Assembly (NCBI RefSeq): GCF_008254045.1
Contig: NZ_CP042425.1
Span: 9,066,163-9,130,162 of the forward strand
Reading direction: 5' to 3'
Source: Limnoglobus roseus
Lineage (GTDB): Bacteria; Planctomycetota; Planctomycetia; Gemmatales; Gemmataceae
DNA length: 64,000 nucleotides
The position numbers and the translations under genes were made by a program. Positions 9,509-18,548 of this stretch are shown piece after piece; position 1 is the first letter of the stretch; the number at the start of each line of letters is the position of its first letter. The notes beneath the pieces were generated by a model. That model did no database searches and was not told the DNA's origin. It saw only the letters and a program-made list of their open reading frames with translations.

Positions 9509-10453
9509 ATGCGCCGTCGCGCTGCCTTTACGCTCATTGAGCTGCTCGTCGTCATCGCCATCATCGCCGTCCTCATCGGCCTGTTGTTGCCGGCCGTCCA
9601 GAAGGTGCGGGAAGCCGCGGCCCGGATCAAGTGCCAGAACAACCTGAAGCAACTCGGCCTCGCCATGAACAATTTCGAGTCGACGCGGGGCGGGTTCCCT
9701 TGCGCCCAAGAGGAGCAGGTCATCGGCGGGGTGAGTTTTGTGAGCTACTGGGGCTTACAACTGATGCCCCACATCGAGCAGGACAACGTCCGGAAGCAGT
9801 ACAACTTCGGCCAGAAGTACAACCACTCGTCGAACAAGGGCGTCCTCGCCACGCCCATTCAGATCATGACCTGCCCGTCGGCCCCGAACCCCGGCCGCAC
9901 GGGCACCACGAACTCGGCCGACGAGAGCGGTGTGAAGTACCCGACGGCCGTGGCCGACTACGCCGGGCACTACGGGCCGAGCACGAACCTGTACACCACG
10001 AAAGCCAACGGCACGGCCGGACTGGGGTTCATCTCCGGCACGGCACCGGGCGAGACCGAGGGCGTCTTTGGGTCTACCAAGAACCGGTTCGTCCGCATCG
10101 TCGAGATTGCCGACGGTACGTCGAACACCATCGCCCTCGCGGAGTCGGCCGGCCGGCCGGACTGGTGGAAGGCCGGCGTGCTGGACCCGGCTTCGACCCC
10201 GACGGCCGCGAACTGCGGGTGGGCCGTGCCGAACATGTTCGTCGTGAACGGCTTCCAAGGGGACGGCACGGCCAACGGCCCGTGCATGGTCAACTGCAAC
10301 AACAATAACGGCATCTACGCCTTCCACACCGGCGTGGCGAACGTGTTACTCGCCGACGGCTCCGTGCGGTCCTTGCAGAAGACGGCCACCGCCCAGACCG
10401 TGGCCGCCATGCTCACCCGCATCGGCGGCGAAGTCGTTTCCGGAGACAACTGA
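9509..10453 (+). CDS. DUF1559 prepilin-like secreted protein
   Basis: A 314-aa protein with a type IV prepilin-like N-terminus: MRRRAAFTLIELLVVIAIIA, with the FTLIE cleavage/methylation motif and a hydrophobic helix. It is followed by the family hallmark KVREAAARIKCQNNLKQLG and the C-terminal H-x9-DG motif (HTGVANVLLADGS, about residue 274). This is the DUF1559 (SBP_bac_10) family, greatly expanded in planctomycetes. It is expected to be processed by prepilin peptidase and held at the cell surface; the detailed role is unknown. The stop overlaps the next start (TGATG), so it is co-translated with the peroxidase, an uncommon partner for this family. Confidence 0.93.
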   Translation: MRRRAAFTLIELLVVIAIIAVLIGLLLPAVQKVREAAARIKCQNNLKQLGLAMNNFESTRGGFPCAQEEQVIGGVSFVSYWGLQLMPHIEQDNVRKQYNFGQKYNHSSNKGVLATPIQIMTCPSAPNPGRTGTTNSADESGVKYPTAVADYAGHYGPSTNLYTTKANGTAGLGFISGTAPGETEGVFGSTKNRFVRIVEIADGTSNTIALAESAGRPDWWKAGVLDPASTPTAANCGWAVPNMFVVNGFQGDGTANGPCMVNCNNNNGIYAFHTGVANVLLADGSVRSLQKTATAQTVAAMLTRIGGEVVSGDN

Positions 10454-11628
10454 TGCGATGGGCACTCTTGGTCGTTGGCCTACTCGCGACGGGCGTGGTC
10501 GCTCAAGACGAGCCGGCACTGCCGAAGCGGCTTCCCGCGCGGGCAGAGTTGACCCCGGCTCAGTACCAGGCGCTGGCCGCCGACCTGCGGGCGGAGTACC
10601 TCAAGCCGGCGAAAGAGTGGCCGAAACCGACGCTGGACGCGGGCGTCGAACACCGCGAGTTGGGCCGGCTGCCGGAGGCGACGCACCCGAAGGACAACCC
10701 GCTCTCGAAGGACAAGGCGGAGTTGGGGAAGGCCCTCTTCTTTGACGGCCGGCTCTCGGGGACGGGGCAGGCGGCGTGCGCGAGCTGCCACGACCCGGAC
10801 CTGGCCTGGGCCGACGGGCGGACCACGTCGTTCGGCCACGACCGCAAGCAACTCCGGAGGAACTCGCCGAGTGTTCTGAACGCGGCCTTCGCGGCGAGCT
10901 ACTTCTGGGACGGCCGCTCGGCGTCGCTCGAAGACCAAGCCTTGGCCGTCCTCGCGAACGTGGACGAAATGCGGGCCGACGAAAAGACCGTCGTCTCACG
11001 GCTGGAGCAGAAGGCGGGCTACCCCGAACTGTTCGAGAAGGCCTACGGCGACAAGGCCGTAACGCTCGACCGCGTGGTGAAGGCGGTCGCCTGCTTCGAG
11101 CGAACACTGGTCGGCGGCAAGAGCAAGTTCGATGCGTTCCTGAGCGGCCGGGGCGAATCGCTGACCGACGCGGAAGTCCGCGGCTTGCACCTGTTCCGCA
11201 CCGACGGCCGGTGTCTGAACTGCCACAACGGGCCGACGTTCTCCGACGGAAAGTTCCACGAAGTCGGACTGAGCTACTACGAGCGCGAGTTCGAGGACTT
11301 GGGCCGGTACCGGGCGACGAAGGACGTGGGGGCGTTCCGCACGCCGTCGCTGCGGAACGCCGGCCGGACCGCGCCGTACATGCACAACGGCCTGTTCGAA
11401 CTGCCGGGCGTGCTCCGGATGTACAACGCCGGGATGCCGACGATCCGCCGGAAGGAATCGCAGAAAGACGACCCGAAGTTCCCGGTGAAGTCACCGCTGC
11501 TGAAGCCGCTCGGGCTGAACAAGCAAGACCTGGCCGACCTGGAAGCGTTCCTACGGAGCCTCGACGAACCCGTACGTCGGGTTCGTCCACCGACGATTAG
11601 TTCCCCCGATGAACGACTGAAGCCGTAA
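10453..11628 (+). CDS. Di-haem cytochrome c peroxidase (MauG/CCP family)
   Basis: A 391-aa exported protein with signal peptide MRWALLVVGLLATGVVAQ. Two c-type haem sites are visible: CASCH (about residue 110) and CLNCH (about residue 254), each with the surroundings usual for the CCP_MauG family (FDGRLSGTGQAACASCHDP; FRTDGRCLNCHNGPTFSDG). A conserved FRTPSLRNAGRTAPYMHNG block carries a likely distal axial methionine. It acts in the periplasm, reducing peroxide or oxidising a protein partner with electrons from a small cytochrome. It starts 1 nt inside the stop of the DUF1559 gene, so the two are probably one transcript; whether the peroxidase acts on the DUF1559 protein is not known. Confidence 0.92.
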   Translation: MRWALLVVGLLATGVVAQDEPALPKRLPARAELTPAQYQALAADLRAEYLKPAKEWPKPTLDAGVEHRELGRLPEATHPKDNPLSKDKAELGKALFFDGRLSGTGQAACASCHDPDLAWADGRTTSFGHDRKQLRRNSPSVLNAAFAASYFWDGRSASLEDQALAVLANVDEMRADEKTVVSRLEQKAGYPELFEKAYGDKAVTLDRVVKAVACFERTLVGGKSKFDAFLSGRGESLTDAEVRGLHLFRTDGRCLNCHNGPTFSDGKFHEVGLSYYEREFEDLGRYRATKDVGAFRTPSLRNAGRTAPYMHNGLFELPGVLRMYNAGMPTIRRKESQKDDPKFPVKSPLLKPLGLNKQDLADLEAFLRSLDEPVRRVRPPTISSPDERLKP

Positions 11629-12227
11629 GCGGGTTCCGTTTACCATTCCCGCCGCGGCGATCGGCTGGTGGCCAGCCACGGTGGCTCACCGAGCCGCGGC
11701 CGTCGTCAGGTACCCGCGGCGGTCGCAGAACACACACCCTTCGCCGCGACGGGGCATGCACACGGCCCCGACAGCATGTTCTCGACCCACGCCACGGCCT
11801 TCATCACGTCGGCGACGGCAGACCCCACGTCCACCAGCGCGGAGGCCGGGTTTTGTCCCGGTCTGCCGAGGTTCGCCAGTCCATCAACGACCCGACCAGC
11901 GCAACGGGGGTTCAAGGCCCCTGTCTCTTTGCGCCCTCTGTCCTGCCGCTCTGAATGCCCTCTATCGGGTGAAAGTTATTTCCCACCTCGATGCTCAATA
12001 TCCTGCGCTACTTTCATGCCTTACACAACGGGGACACTCTGCCTTTCGCACTAACCTTCGCAAAACGAGCCGTGCGTCATGGAGCCGAAGCCGCCGCGGT
12101 GGCCTTTCTGTTTGACCGCCTCGTCGCACAGGATTACGCTGTGGGTCGTGGCGGTCGCACCCGCCACGGACCGTGCCGGCCGGCTCGCGCCGACACGCCC
12201 ACCGACAGGCGAGCCGCGGGGATTGTT
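11629..12227. other. Intergenic region, no supported gene
   Basis: About 600 bp between the peroxidase and the hairpin protein. Open frames on both strands have no recognisable content. A short inverted repeat GTGGCGG/CCGCCAC lies at 12148-12167, about 60 nt before the next start. The stretch at 11960-12080 is less GC-rich and could contain a promoter, but no clear box pair is visible. Confidence 0.5.
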
Positions 12228-13508
12228 GTGGGCAAGCATGTGGTGTTCGACGACAAGGGGAAGATGCCGTCCGACGTGGCCAAGGCCGCCGGCGTGTTGC
12301 AGGTGCTGACAATGCCGACCGGTCTGGACTTCCAAGTCGAGATCGAGATGCCCCCGGAGTTGGAAAAGGCGATGGGCAAAGACCCGCTCCTGATGCAGAA
12401 GATGCAGGACGCCGTCAAGGTGGTGTACACGGAGTTGGTCAAGGACCTCGGCAAGAGCTTCGCCTCGTTCGAGGTGGCCGGCCGGTTGAAGCGGGACCTC
12501 GTCGACCCCGAAGGCCTGAAGAGCCTGCTCGAAAAGATCAAAAAGAGTGTCGACGAAGAACTGAACTACGCCAAGGATGAGGCCAACAAGGCCGCCCTCG
12601 CCTGCTACAATAAGTACCTCGAATCCCGGGCCGAGTACAAGAAGTACAAGATTCAGATCGCCACCAAGGTCGTCGGCGGGGTGATCGGGCTGACGGCCGG
12701 CATCGCCACCACCTCCACCGCCCCGTTCACCGGCGGGCTGTCCGGGGCGGTGGCTATCATCGGCATCATCAAGAGCGGCATCACCATCTTCACGGAGATC
12801 GGCAGCGCGCTGCTGGAGGTCGAGACGGCGTTCAAGCTGCTGGAGAAGCAGATCGTCATCCTCGAAAAGGCGTTCGTCACCGCCAAGGGCAAGGTGACGA
12901 CCCTGGGCAAGGCGAACGAGGCGGCCGGGATCGTCCTCAAACAGTTCCTCGGCATTTCCGGGCCGACCATTAAGCAGGCGTCCGAGCAAGTTGAGGTGGT
13001 GAAATCCAAGACGCAGGGCATCGACCTCAAGTCGCACGCCCTGGCACAGACGCTGAACAAGGTGATCAAGCAGTCCGAGGCGTTCGAGACCGAACTGCTC
13101 AGCCAGGCGTACTTGTCATTGGACGCGAAGGGCGTGTCCGAAGAGGCGATCAGCAAGCACGTCGGGAAGATCAAGGAGCGGCTGCACAAGTCCGTCACCC
13201 CGCTCAATCAGAAGCTGATGGACCTGATCGGCGAGATCGGCAAGCTGCAACGTCGGGTGAAGAACATGGAGGCGGCGATCAAGCCAGTGGAAACCAAGGT
13301 GAAGGGGCTGGAGGAGCAGCAGGGCAAGGGGTTCGAGGTGTTCGAGTTTGTGCTGTCGTTCTCCGACATCGTGCTGGTGCCGGTGACGGCCGGGGTGAGC
13401 GGCGACTGGGCGAACGTCGGCCGGGATTTGGCTATCGCCGTCGGTCAATGGGACTATGACAAGGTGACGGAGCTGGCGCTCGAGGGGACGCCGCTGAAGC
13501 GGAAGTGA
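12228..13508 (+). CDS. Orphan coiled-coil protein with central hydrophobic hairpin
   Basis: About 426 aa from GTG 12228; the frame is open upstream but that part (RGGRTRHGPCRPARAD) looks non-coding, and ATG 12265 is an alternative. No signal peptide. Residues about 50-145 are amphipathic helix rich in K and E (LKSLLEKIKKSVDEEL). Residues about 146-192 are a hydrophobic stretch with a central turn (KVVGGVIGLTAGIATTSTAP, then GAVAIIGIIKSGITIF). After that come about 190 residues of long helices. Long helical bundle, hydrophobic hairpin, long helices is the layout of alpha-helical pore-forming toxins (ClyA, Nhe/Hbl and Xax types) but also of some membrane-shaping proteins. The layout matches the protein at 61445-62758, with little obvious sequence identity. 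No sigma factor or kinase is adjacent. Confidence 0.7.
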   Translation: MGKHVVFDDKGKMPSDVAKAAGVLQVLTMPTGLDFQVEIEMPPELEKAMGKDPLLMQKMQDAVKVVYTELVKDLGKSFASFEVAGRLKRDLVDPEGLKSLLEKIKKSVDEELNYAKDEANKAALACYNKYLESRAEYKKYKIQIATKVVGGVIGLTAGIATTSTAPFTGGLSGAVAIIGIIKSGITIFTEIGSALLEVETAFKLLEKQIVILEKAFVTAKGKVTTLGKANEAAGIVLKQFLGISGPTIKQASEQVEVVKSKTQGIDLKSHALAQTLNKVIKQSEAFETELLSQAYLSLDAKGVSEEAISKHVGKIKERLHKSVTPLNQKLMDLIGEIGKLQRRVKNMEAAIKPVETKVKGLEEQQGKGFEVFEFVLSFSDIVLVPVTAGVSGDWANVGRDLAIAVGQWDYDKVTELALEGTPLKRK

Positions 13509-13524
13509 CCTACGCCGAGTCCGA

Positions 13525-13545
13525 GGCGGGGGGTGGGCCCCCGCC
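13525..13545. terminator. GC-rich hairpin after the hairpin-protein gene
   Basis: The stem GGCGGGGG/CCCCCGCC with a 5-nt loop starts 17 nt after the stop codon. No T-run follows, so it may end transcription poorly or serve as mRNA 3' protection. Confidence 0.45.
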
Positions 13546-14366
13546 CGAGAGAAGGCACACCGAACCGGAGGATGTACGAGACCCGGCGACGTAACTCGGT
13601 CTCGCACTTCCTCGCCCGCCCTGTGGGACAGTACCTTCCCTGGCAAAGCACACGCCGCGGACTGATACCGCTTACGAGGTCCACAGGGAGCGGACTGCCC
13701 CAGATGACCTTCCGCCGAGCGTACCTCAACCGCAGTACGATAGAAACGAATTTGACGAAGTAAGCCCGGCGAACCTCGCTCCCAACTCACAGGGGACTGC
13801 GAGATAAGCGAGAGATGCGAAGGAAGTCCGCCTAACAGTCTTCGCGACGGGGACCGCGATTACCAGATGCAAACCCGCGGATAGCGCCCTCACGCACCAC
13901 GTCCGGGAGGCATAGCTCCTCCCGGCGGGCGAGCCCGTCCCGGATGCCGTCGGGCACGGCCTGAAGCGAGTAGGACAGGAGCAACGACGGCCCACGCAGT
14001 TATGACTGGATGGGTTGAACGACACCTACTTCTAGTTGGATAAAGCCCGCCCAGTCCGCACAACGGCCCTGGTATTCCCTATCTGAAACGTCTCGTATTT
14101 TTTCAGAAACCGACCAAATCCAGAAGCGATGAACTCTCGACCTGTGAATCTGAACAAGTCGTGAGAACGCAATCCGCGGCCTCTGACTTGCTGCCTGTCC
14201 CGTATCGTTGTCTTATCCTGGAAATTGGTCTTCTTTGCCTCTTTTCCAGGCTTCGTGTGCCTACCTCAGAGACTCACATCGAATTGTGTGTCACCAGCCG
14301 GCTGCTCCTCTCCCAAGCCCCTCTCCCCGGGTACGGCGGTTATTTTCCCTCGCTCAGGAGCAACCC
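13546..14366. other. Long non-coding stretch with stem-loops
   Basis: About 800 bp without a convincing gene. An exact stem CCGGGAGG/CCTCCCGG with a 7-nt loop lies at 13903-13925. The short open frames on both strands have no coding-like features. I looked for group II intron domain V and for ribosomal or tRNA sequence and could not identify any. The base composition falls towards 14050-14350, just before the DUF1559 gene, where its promoter should be. Confidence 0.4.
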
Positions 14367-15389
14367 ATGCGCAGTCAGAAGGTCCGTCGCGGATTTACGC
14401 TGATCGAACTGTTAGTCGTCATTGCGATTATTGCCATCTTGATTGGCCTGCTTCTGCCCGCCGTTCAGAAAGTCCGCGAGGCCGCGGCCCGAGCGAAATG
14501 TTCGAACAACCTCAAGCAACTGGGCCTTGCGCTCCACAACTACCACGACACGAACCAGAAATTCATGTACGGCTTCCGAGAGACGGCCGGCGCGACCCAG
14601 ACGCCGCCGAAGATCGAGAAGATGCGGGAGTGTTGGTTCCAGTTGGCCCTGCCGTACCTTGAGCAGCAATCCGCATTCACCTTGTACCAAGCCGACACGA
14701 CCGGCTTCAACACGGGCAACACTTACGACCAGTACGTCCACCAGATGACGGGGGCGGAAATCTCGGTCAACATCCCGACGTTGTCGTGCCCGTCTGACGG
14801 AAACGCTCCTGGAACGGGGGGGAATGGCAAGACCACCGGGTTCATGTCGAGTTACTCGGTGAGTAACGGCGGGATGACGTGGTCTACCGCCACGTCGCCG
14901 GCAACACCGACGCAAGTGAGCACCGTCGACACGGCGGCCCCGGACTGTGGGGGTATGTTCTTCCGCGATTCGAAAGTTCGGATCAGTGACGTTCAGGACG
15001 GATCGTCGAACACGCTCATGGCCTCCGAGGGGATCATCCGTGGCACGGCCGTAAGCGGGTCGTGGGGTGAACTCGGCGGCGTGTGGGGCGGTGCCCCGCA
15101 CGGGGCGTACGGCTTCTCGACGTTCCAACTGCCAAACACGGCGGTGGCGGACCGCGTGTACAAGTGCCGTGCGACGAGCTACATCGGAGCGCCGAACAAC
15201 GCCCCGTGCGAGGACGGGAACCCCAGTTTGGCGGGCCGTTGGAACTTCGCCCGCGCCTACCACACCGGCGGTGTGAACGCCGTCATGGGTGATGCGTCGG
15301 TCCGGTTCGTTCGGAACACGATCGATCTCTTCACCTGGCGGACAATGGGCACTCGCAACGACGGCCAAGTCGCGACCAGCACCGACTGA
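14367..15389 (+). CDS. DUF1559 prepilin-like secreted protein
   Basis: Start ATG 14367 is supported by CAGGAG at 14355-14360; in-frame codons upstream are not part of the family. The 340-aa product opens MRSQKVRRGFTLIELLVVIA, continues with KVREAAARAKCSNNLKQLG, and ends with the H-x9-DG motif (HTGGVNAVMGDASVRF, where the expected DG reads DA, a small deviation). It belongs to the DUF1559 family with a prepilin-type N-terminus. The following gene is a small lipoprotein, the usual partner in planctomycete genomes, and a hairpin lies between them. Confidence 0.93.
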   Translation: MRSQKVRRGFTLIELLVVIAIIAILIGLLLPAVQKVREAAARAKCSNNLKQLGLALHNYHDTNQKFMYGFRETAGATQTPPKIEKMRECWFQLALPYLEQQSAFTLYQADTTGFNTGNTYDQYVHQMTGAEISVNIPTLSCPSDGNAPGTGGNGKTTGFMSSYSVSNGGMTWSTATSPATPTQVSTVDTAAPDCGGMFFRDSKVRISDVQDGSSNTLMASEGIIRGTAVSGSWGELGGVWGGAPHGAYGFSTFQLPNTAVADRVYKCRATSYIGAPNNAPCEDGNPSLAGRWNFARAYHTGGVNAVMGDASVRFVRNTIDLFTWRTMGTRNDGQVATSTD

Positions 15390-15414
15390 CGCTACCCTTT
15401 TCGTCCGTTGTTCT

Positions 15415-15441
15415 GCGGCCCCCCCGTTGTTGGTGGGCCGC
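15415..15441 (+). terminator. Hairpin between DUF1559 gene and lipoprotein gene
   Basis: The stem GCGGCCC/GGGCCGC is followed by GTTTCTCC. It lies 25 nt after the DUF1559 stop and 34 nt before the lipoprotein start. It may be a partial terminator that lowers expression of the second gene, or a processing/stability hairpin. Confidence 0.45.
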
Positions 15442-15475
15442 GTTTCTCCACGCCCCTTTCGGAGGATTTGTTCTC

Positions 15476-15910
15476 GTGATCTCTTTCATTGTCCGTAGTT
15501 TGGGTCTGGCCATCGTGACAACGAGCTTCGCGATTGCGGCAATTGGTTGCGGCGGCGGTGGGACCGGCCCGAAGGTGAACACCGTGTCGGGAAAGGTAAC
15601 GCTCGACGGCGCGCCGATTCCCGAGGGTACGATTTCCTTCCGTAACTTGGCGGGCAACAAGGGGTCGTTCTCAGGCCCGATCGTGAACGGCGACTACAGT
15701 GTGAAGGCCGAATCCGGCGAGATGGCGGTCGAAATCCGGGCCACCCGCGTCGTCCCGGACAAGTTCGACACGACCACCAACCCCGGACACAAGGAGCCGG
15801 TGATCGAGATGTACGTTCCAAAGGAGTACAACTCGGCCACGACGCTGAAGACCAGCATCACCGGTACGGCGACCCTCCCTCCGTTCGAACTCAAATCCGG
15901 AAAGAAGTGA
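15476..15910 (+). CDS. Small lipoprotein with transthyretin-like fold
   Basis: A 144-aa protein starting at GTG 15476 with GGAGGA at 15461-15466. It has a lipoprotein signal (hydrophobic core, then AAIGCGGGG with Cys at about residue 25). The body matches the small carboxypeptidase-regulatory-like (beta-sandwich) proteins found beside DUF1559 genes in planctomycetes: VSGKVTLDGAPIPEGTISF, then GPIVNGDYSVKAESGEMAVEI. It is expected to be anchored in a membrane facing the periplasm and to work with the DUF1559 protein upstream, as judged from the constant gene pairing. The function of the pair is unknown. Confidence 0.85.
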   Translation: MISFIVRSLGLAIVTTSFAIAAIGCGGGGTGPKVNTVSGKVTLDGAPIPEGTISFRNLAGNKGSFSGPIVNGDYSVKAESGEMAVEIRATRVVPDKFDTTTNPGHKEPVIEMYVPKEYNSATTLKTSITGTATLPPFELKSGKK

Positions 15911-15962
15911 TCGGCGGGCTACGTTTGACTCGTCGCCGCTTCGTGGATCTGAGTCGCCGTGG

Positions 15963-16010
15963 GGCCCGGGAATCCGCTCACTCGTTTTCGGCCGAGCGGA
16001 TTACCGGGCC
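15963..16010. terminator. Strong stem-loop between convergent genes
   Basis: A 17-bp stem with one mismatch (GGCCCGGGAATCCGCTC paired with GAGCGGATTACCGGGCC, loop about 14 nt). It lies between the lipoprotein gene (plus) and the gene ending at 16147 (minus), so it can serve both strands. It has no T-run. Confidence 0.6.
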
Positions 16011-16146
16011 TGATCAGGCGTGGCGGCCTGCGTGCCTGAAACTTCGAACTCGATCATGACGGAACCGATGACGTGCGTGTCGAGTAGAAAGCGGAGGCGT
16101 GGTCTGTGCGAGGTGTCGCGACGGGGTTCGGTTAGCCCGACGAAAA

Positions 16147-16560
16147 TCAACGCTCCTCGGCCTCGATTCGGGCTAACCGCTCTTTGAACGCCGCCCGGCC
16201 CCGCAGTTTGACCCGCATCTGCTCGTGGCTCCCGAGAAGGTAGTTCAAGATGTCCGTGATCGCTTCTTCGGGAGTGAGCCATGAGTTCACGAAATCACCC
16301 GGACCGGGACCGGGGATGTACTCGTGAACCGTGACCTGCCATTGACCGTTTTCGTAGTGCAGATACGGGCACGGGGCATCGACAACGGGGCCGTCGATAC
16401 CCCAATGGCACTCATACCCGTCGATAGAATTGCCGGCCACGGTGTTCGGCTTGCCGACGGTCACGCCGTCCGGGAAGGCGATATGGCCCGGGACGAACGG
16501 TTCCGACACGACTAGTCCGGCGGCACGGAGTCGGTCCAGGCAGTATTCGGGAGCCTTCAC
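16147..16560 (-). CDS. Orphan cytoplasmic protein
   Basis: 137 aa, starting ATG 16560 (MKAPEYCLDRLRAAGLV). No signal peptide or membrane segment. A mixed alpha/beta N-terminal half contains several aromatic residues (YECHWGIDG, YLHYENGQWQVTVHEY), and a charged helix forms the C-terminus (RAAFKERLARIEAEER). No family recognised. It lies 33 nt downstream of the 108-aa gene, so the two are probably one transcript. The size and style resemble SMI1/immunity-type small proteins, but no specific motif supports this. Confidence 0.6.
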   Translation of the reverse strand: MKAPEYCLDRLRAAGLVVSEPFVPGHIAFPDGVTVGKPNTVAGNSIDGYECHWGIDGPVVDAPCPYLHYENGQWQVTVHEYIPGPGPGDFVNSWLTPEEAITDILNYLLGSHEQMRVKLRGRAAFKERLARIEAEER

Positions 16561-16593
16561 GCACGAGCCTCTGTGGCCAATTGCCGTCTGACG

Positions 16594-16920
16594 TTATTCC
16601 AACAACAGCACCCCGTCGTGTACCACCAGTGAGCGCGGGAGACCGGCGGCGTTGAGACTGGCCGCGAGGGTCACGGCAAATTGCTGCCAGTCGGATCGCT
16701 CGCCGGGGACCAGTGCCCAGAAGTCGTGGTCTTTGTGACCACACGACACGACATCCGCCACCGGCGAAAACGCGAACACGCTGACCGCCCCGGAGTAGTG
16801 GCCGATGATGGCGACGTCGTCCGTCTGGAGAACCTGACGCAGCAGGCGACACCAGTTCTCTACGGACTCGCCGACATGGACTGTGCCGGACACATTGTAC
16901 CGTCGGTGCCACGCCGCCAC
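16594..16920 (-). CDS. Orphan cytoplasmic protein
   Basis: 108 aa from ATG 16920 (MAAWHRRYNVSGTVHVGESV). A compact alpha/beta protein: VAIIGHYSGAVSVFAFSP and HDFWALVPGERSDW are the most structured parts, and the end LPRSLVVHDGVLLLE looks complete. No signal peptide, membrane helix or catalytic motif. First gene of a two-gene unit with the 137-aa protein. Function unknown. Confidence 0.55.
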   Translation of the reverse strand: MAAWHRRYNVSGTVHVGESVENWCRLLRQVLQTDDVAIIGHYSGAVSVFAFSPVADVVSCGHKDHDFWALVPGERSDWQQFAVTLAASLNAAGLPRSLVVHDGVLLLE

Positions 16921-17023
16921 GGGATGCCTCCGTTGCCGAACGGTTCGCCCTCACCCTACCCGCCCCTATCGCCGGGTCAACGGGCGGGGAATGGGAACGC
17001 CGACGTGATGAACAATCGCAATT

Positions 17024-18103
17024 CTACTTCTTCACCTGGAAGTATCCCCAGATCTCGGCAGTCTGCCCGTCGTCGAGCGTGACGTCCACCCGGTAGCTGG
17101 CGGGCATGGGTTGGTCGAACGTCTTGAGCGACACGCGGTCCGGAGCGGCCCCCATCACATTCGTCGGGATCGTCTCCCACTTCGCAAACAGGTCCGTCTG
17201 GACGCGGACTTTGAACTCCTTGACGGACGCCGCCTTCGGCCACTTGAGCGAGAGTGAAACGGGTTGACCGGCCTTCGGCACAAGCGGTTCCTGGAGGGCG
17301 GTGAAGTGCGTAAACAGGTCGCCGGAGCGGTCCGACGCCTTCTCCGGCGGCTTCTACCCCAGTTTCTCCTTCTGCTTGACGTTCAGTTTCGCCTCGTTGA
17401 TCCAGAACTGGTATTGGGCGGTCCCCATGACGGTATTGTCGATGGGTTCCGGGTGCGGCAAGCCGATCGTGTGGCCGAGGCCCTCGTGATAGACGACGCA
17501 GTCCGAGCCACCGGAGTAGGGCACGCGCCACCCGTCGCCGCTGACGAGGCCCATGCCGTAACCGCCTTTCGCGATGTAGACCGCCCTCGCACCGCCCGAT
17601 TCCGCGCCCGGAAAGTGCCGACCGTTCAGGGAGACGTTCCCCTCGTGAACGTCTCGGCCGTCGATCGTCCGCACGCGGCGGAAGTCGTCCAATTCACGCC
17701 AGTTGATGTCGCTGAGGACGAGCAGGATGGGAAAACCAGCGGTGCCGTCGGGCTTCCATTTCAGAAGGGCCTTCACGTCATCCATCGTCTTATAGAAGGC
17801 CCTGTTCTGATCGCCTTGGCGGAAGTCGGCGGCCACCGATTCCGCGACCAAGGGTTTCGGGCGTACGGCGGCTTTGATCTTCGAGCGCCCGTCGAGTTCG
17901 CGGTAGTGGAATGCGCTGACCCGGCGGACGTAGTATTCGATCCGGTCTTTCCAGTCAGGGAGTGGCGTGCGGTCCTTGGGTACGAAGTAGGCGACCGTGA
18001 GATTGATGGTGCCGATCTCGTGCTGGCCGTCGTAAGTCGTCGGGCCGGCCAGCACGTTTGAGGCAACAGAGAGGATGACGGTGAGGGCAAGGAATCGCAT
18101 CAC
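17024..18103 (-). pseudogene. Secreted zincin-like protein split by an in-frame TAG
   Basis: Start ATG 18103 with a signal peptide (MMRFLALTVILSVASNVLAG). The first 249 codons hold a metzincin-like zinc site, HEGLGHTIGLPH (HExxHxxGxxH, about residues 216-227), followed by a possible Met-turn in NTVMGTAQ. A TAG codon at 17354-17356 stops the frame just after QKEKLG. The same frame stays open afterwards for about 110 codons (KPPEKASDRSGDLF, then a beta-rich domain VSLSLKWPKA to EIWGYFQVKK, stop at 17024). The two halves look like one protease-like protein with a C-terminal beta domain. It is either a recent nonsense mutation, a sequencing error, or a truncated but still active catalytic part. 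Confidence 0.7.
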
Positions 18104-18548
18104 AAGTTAACTCGCGAGTGTGACCAAACTCAGTCAAGAAGAGCTGGGTGACGTGGTCCGAACCGACATCCCTCAACCCTGCGCGACATCCTACCGTGAT
18201 CTACGTCGGCGAGTCCACCACGATTCCCGATGTCACACCCATCACTGCCGCCACAAGTCGCGGCGCAGGTCGGTCTGTTCGTACGGCCGTCGATCCTCTC
18301 GCCCGTTGGTCGTCGCTGCTTGTCGCATCAACACGAGGCGGGTAACGCCACCTCTCGGTCGTGTATCCGCAAGAGTTCACACGTTTGGGTTGCGGTCTGC
18401 GTCCCAGAACAGAAATCTTCAATCGTGATGCTCAGACTTCGGCAATTTCATCACCGTCCACCCAGAACCCGAACTAGGGTACAGATTTCACCGCGGCTCC
18501 GGCGTGGCCCGAACGTCGCGGGCCCCCTTGACTGACCCTTGAGCACCC
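18104..18548. other. Intergenic region between divergent genes
   Basis: 445 bp separate the zincin-like gene (minus) from the signalling operon (plus). No open frame has coding character. It must hold promoters for both directions, but no convincing -35/-10 pair is visible. A TTGACT lies at 18527-18532, too close to the start at 18549 to be a normal -35 box. Confidence 0.5.

Noticed and set aside
13550..14150. Possible group II intron or other structured RNA
   Set aside because: No domain V-like hairpin, no reverse transcriptase sequence and no recognisable boundary could be found, so it is reported only as a non-coding stretch.
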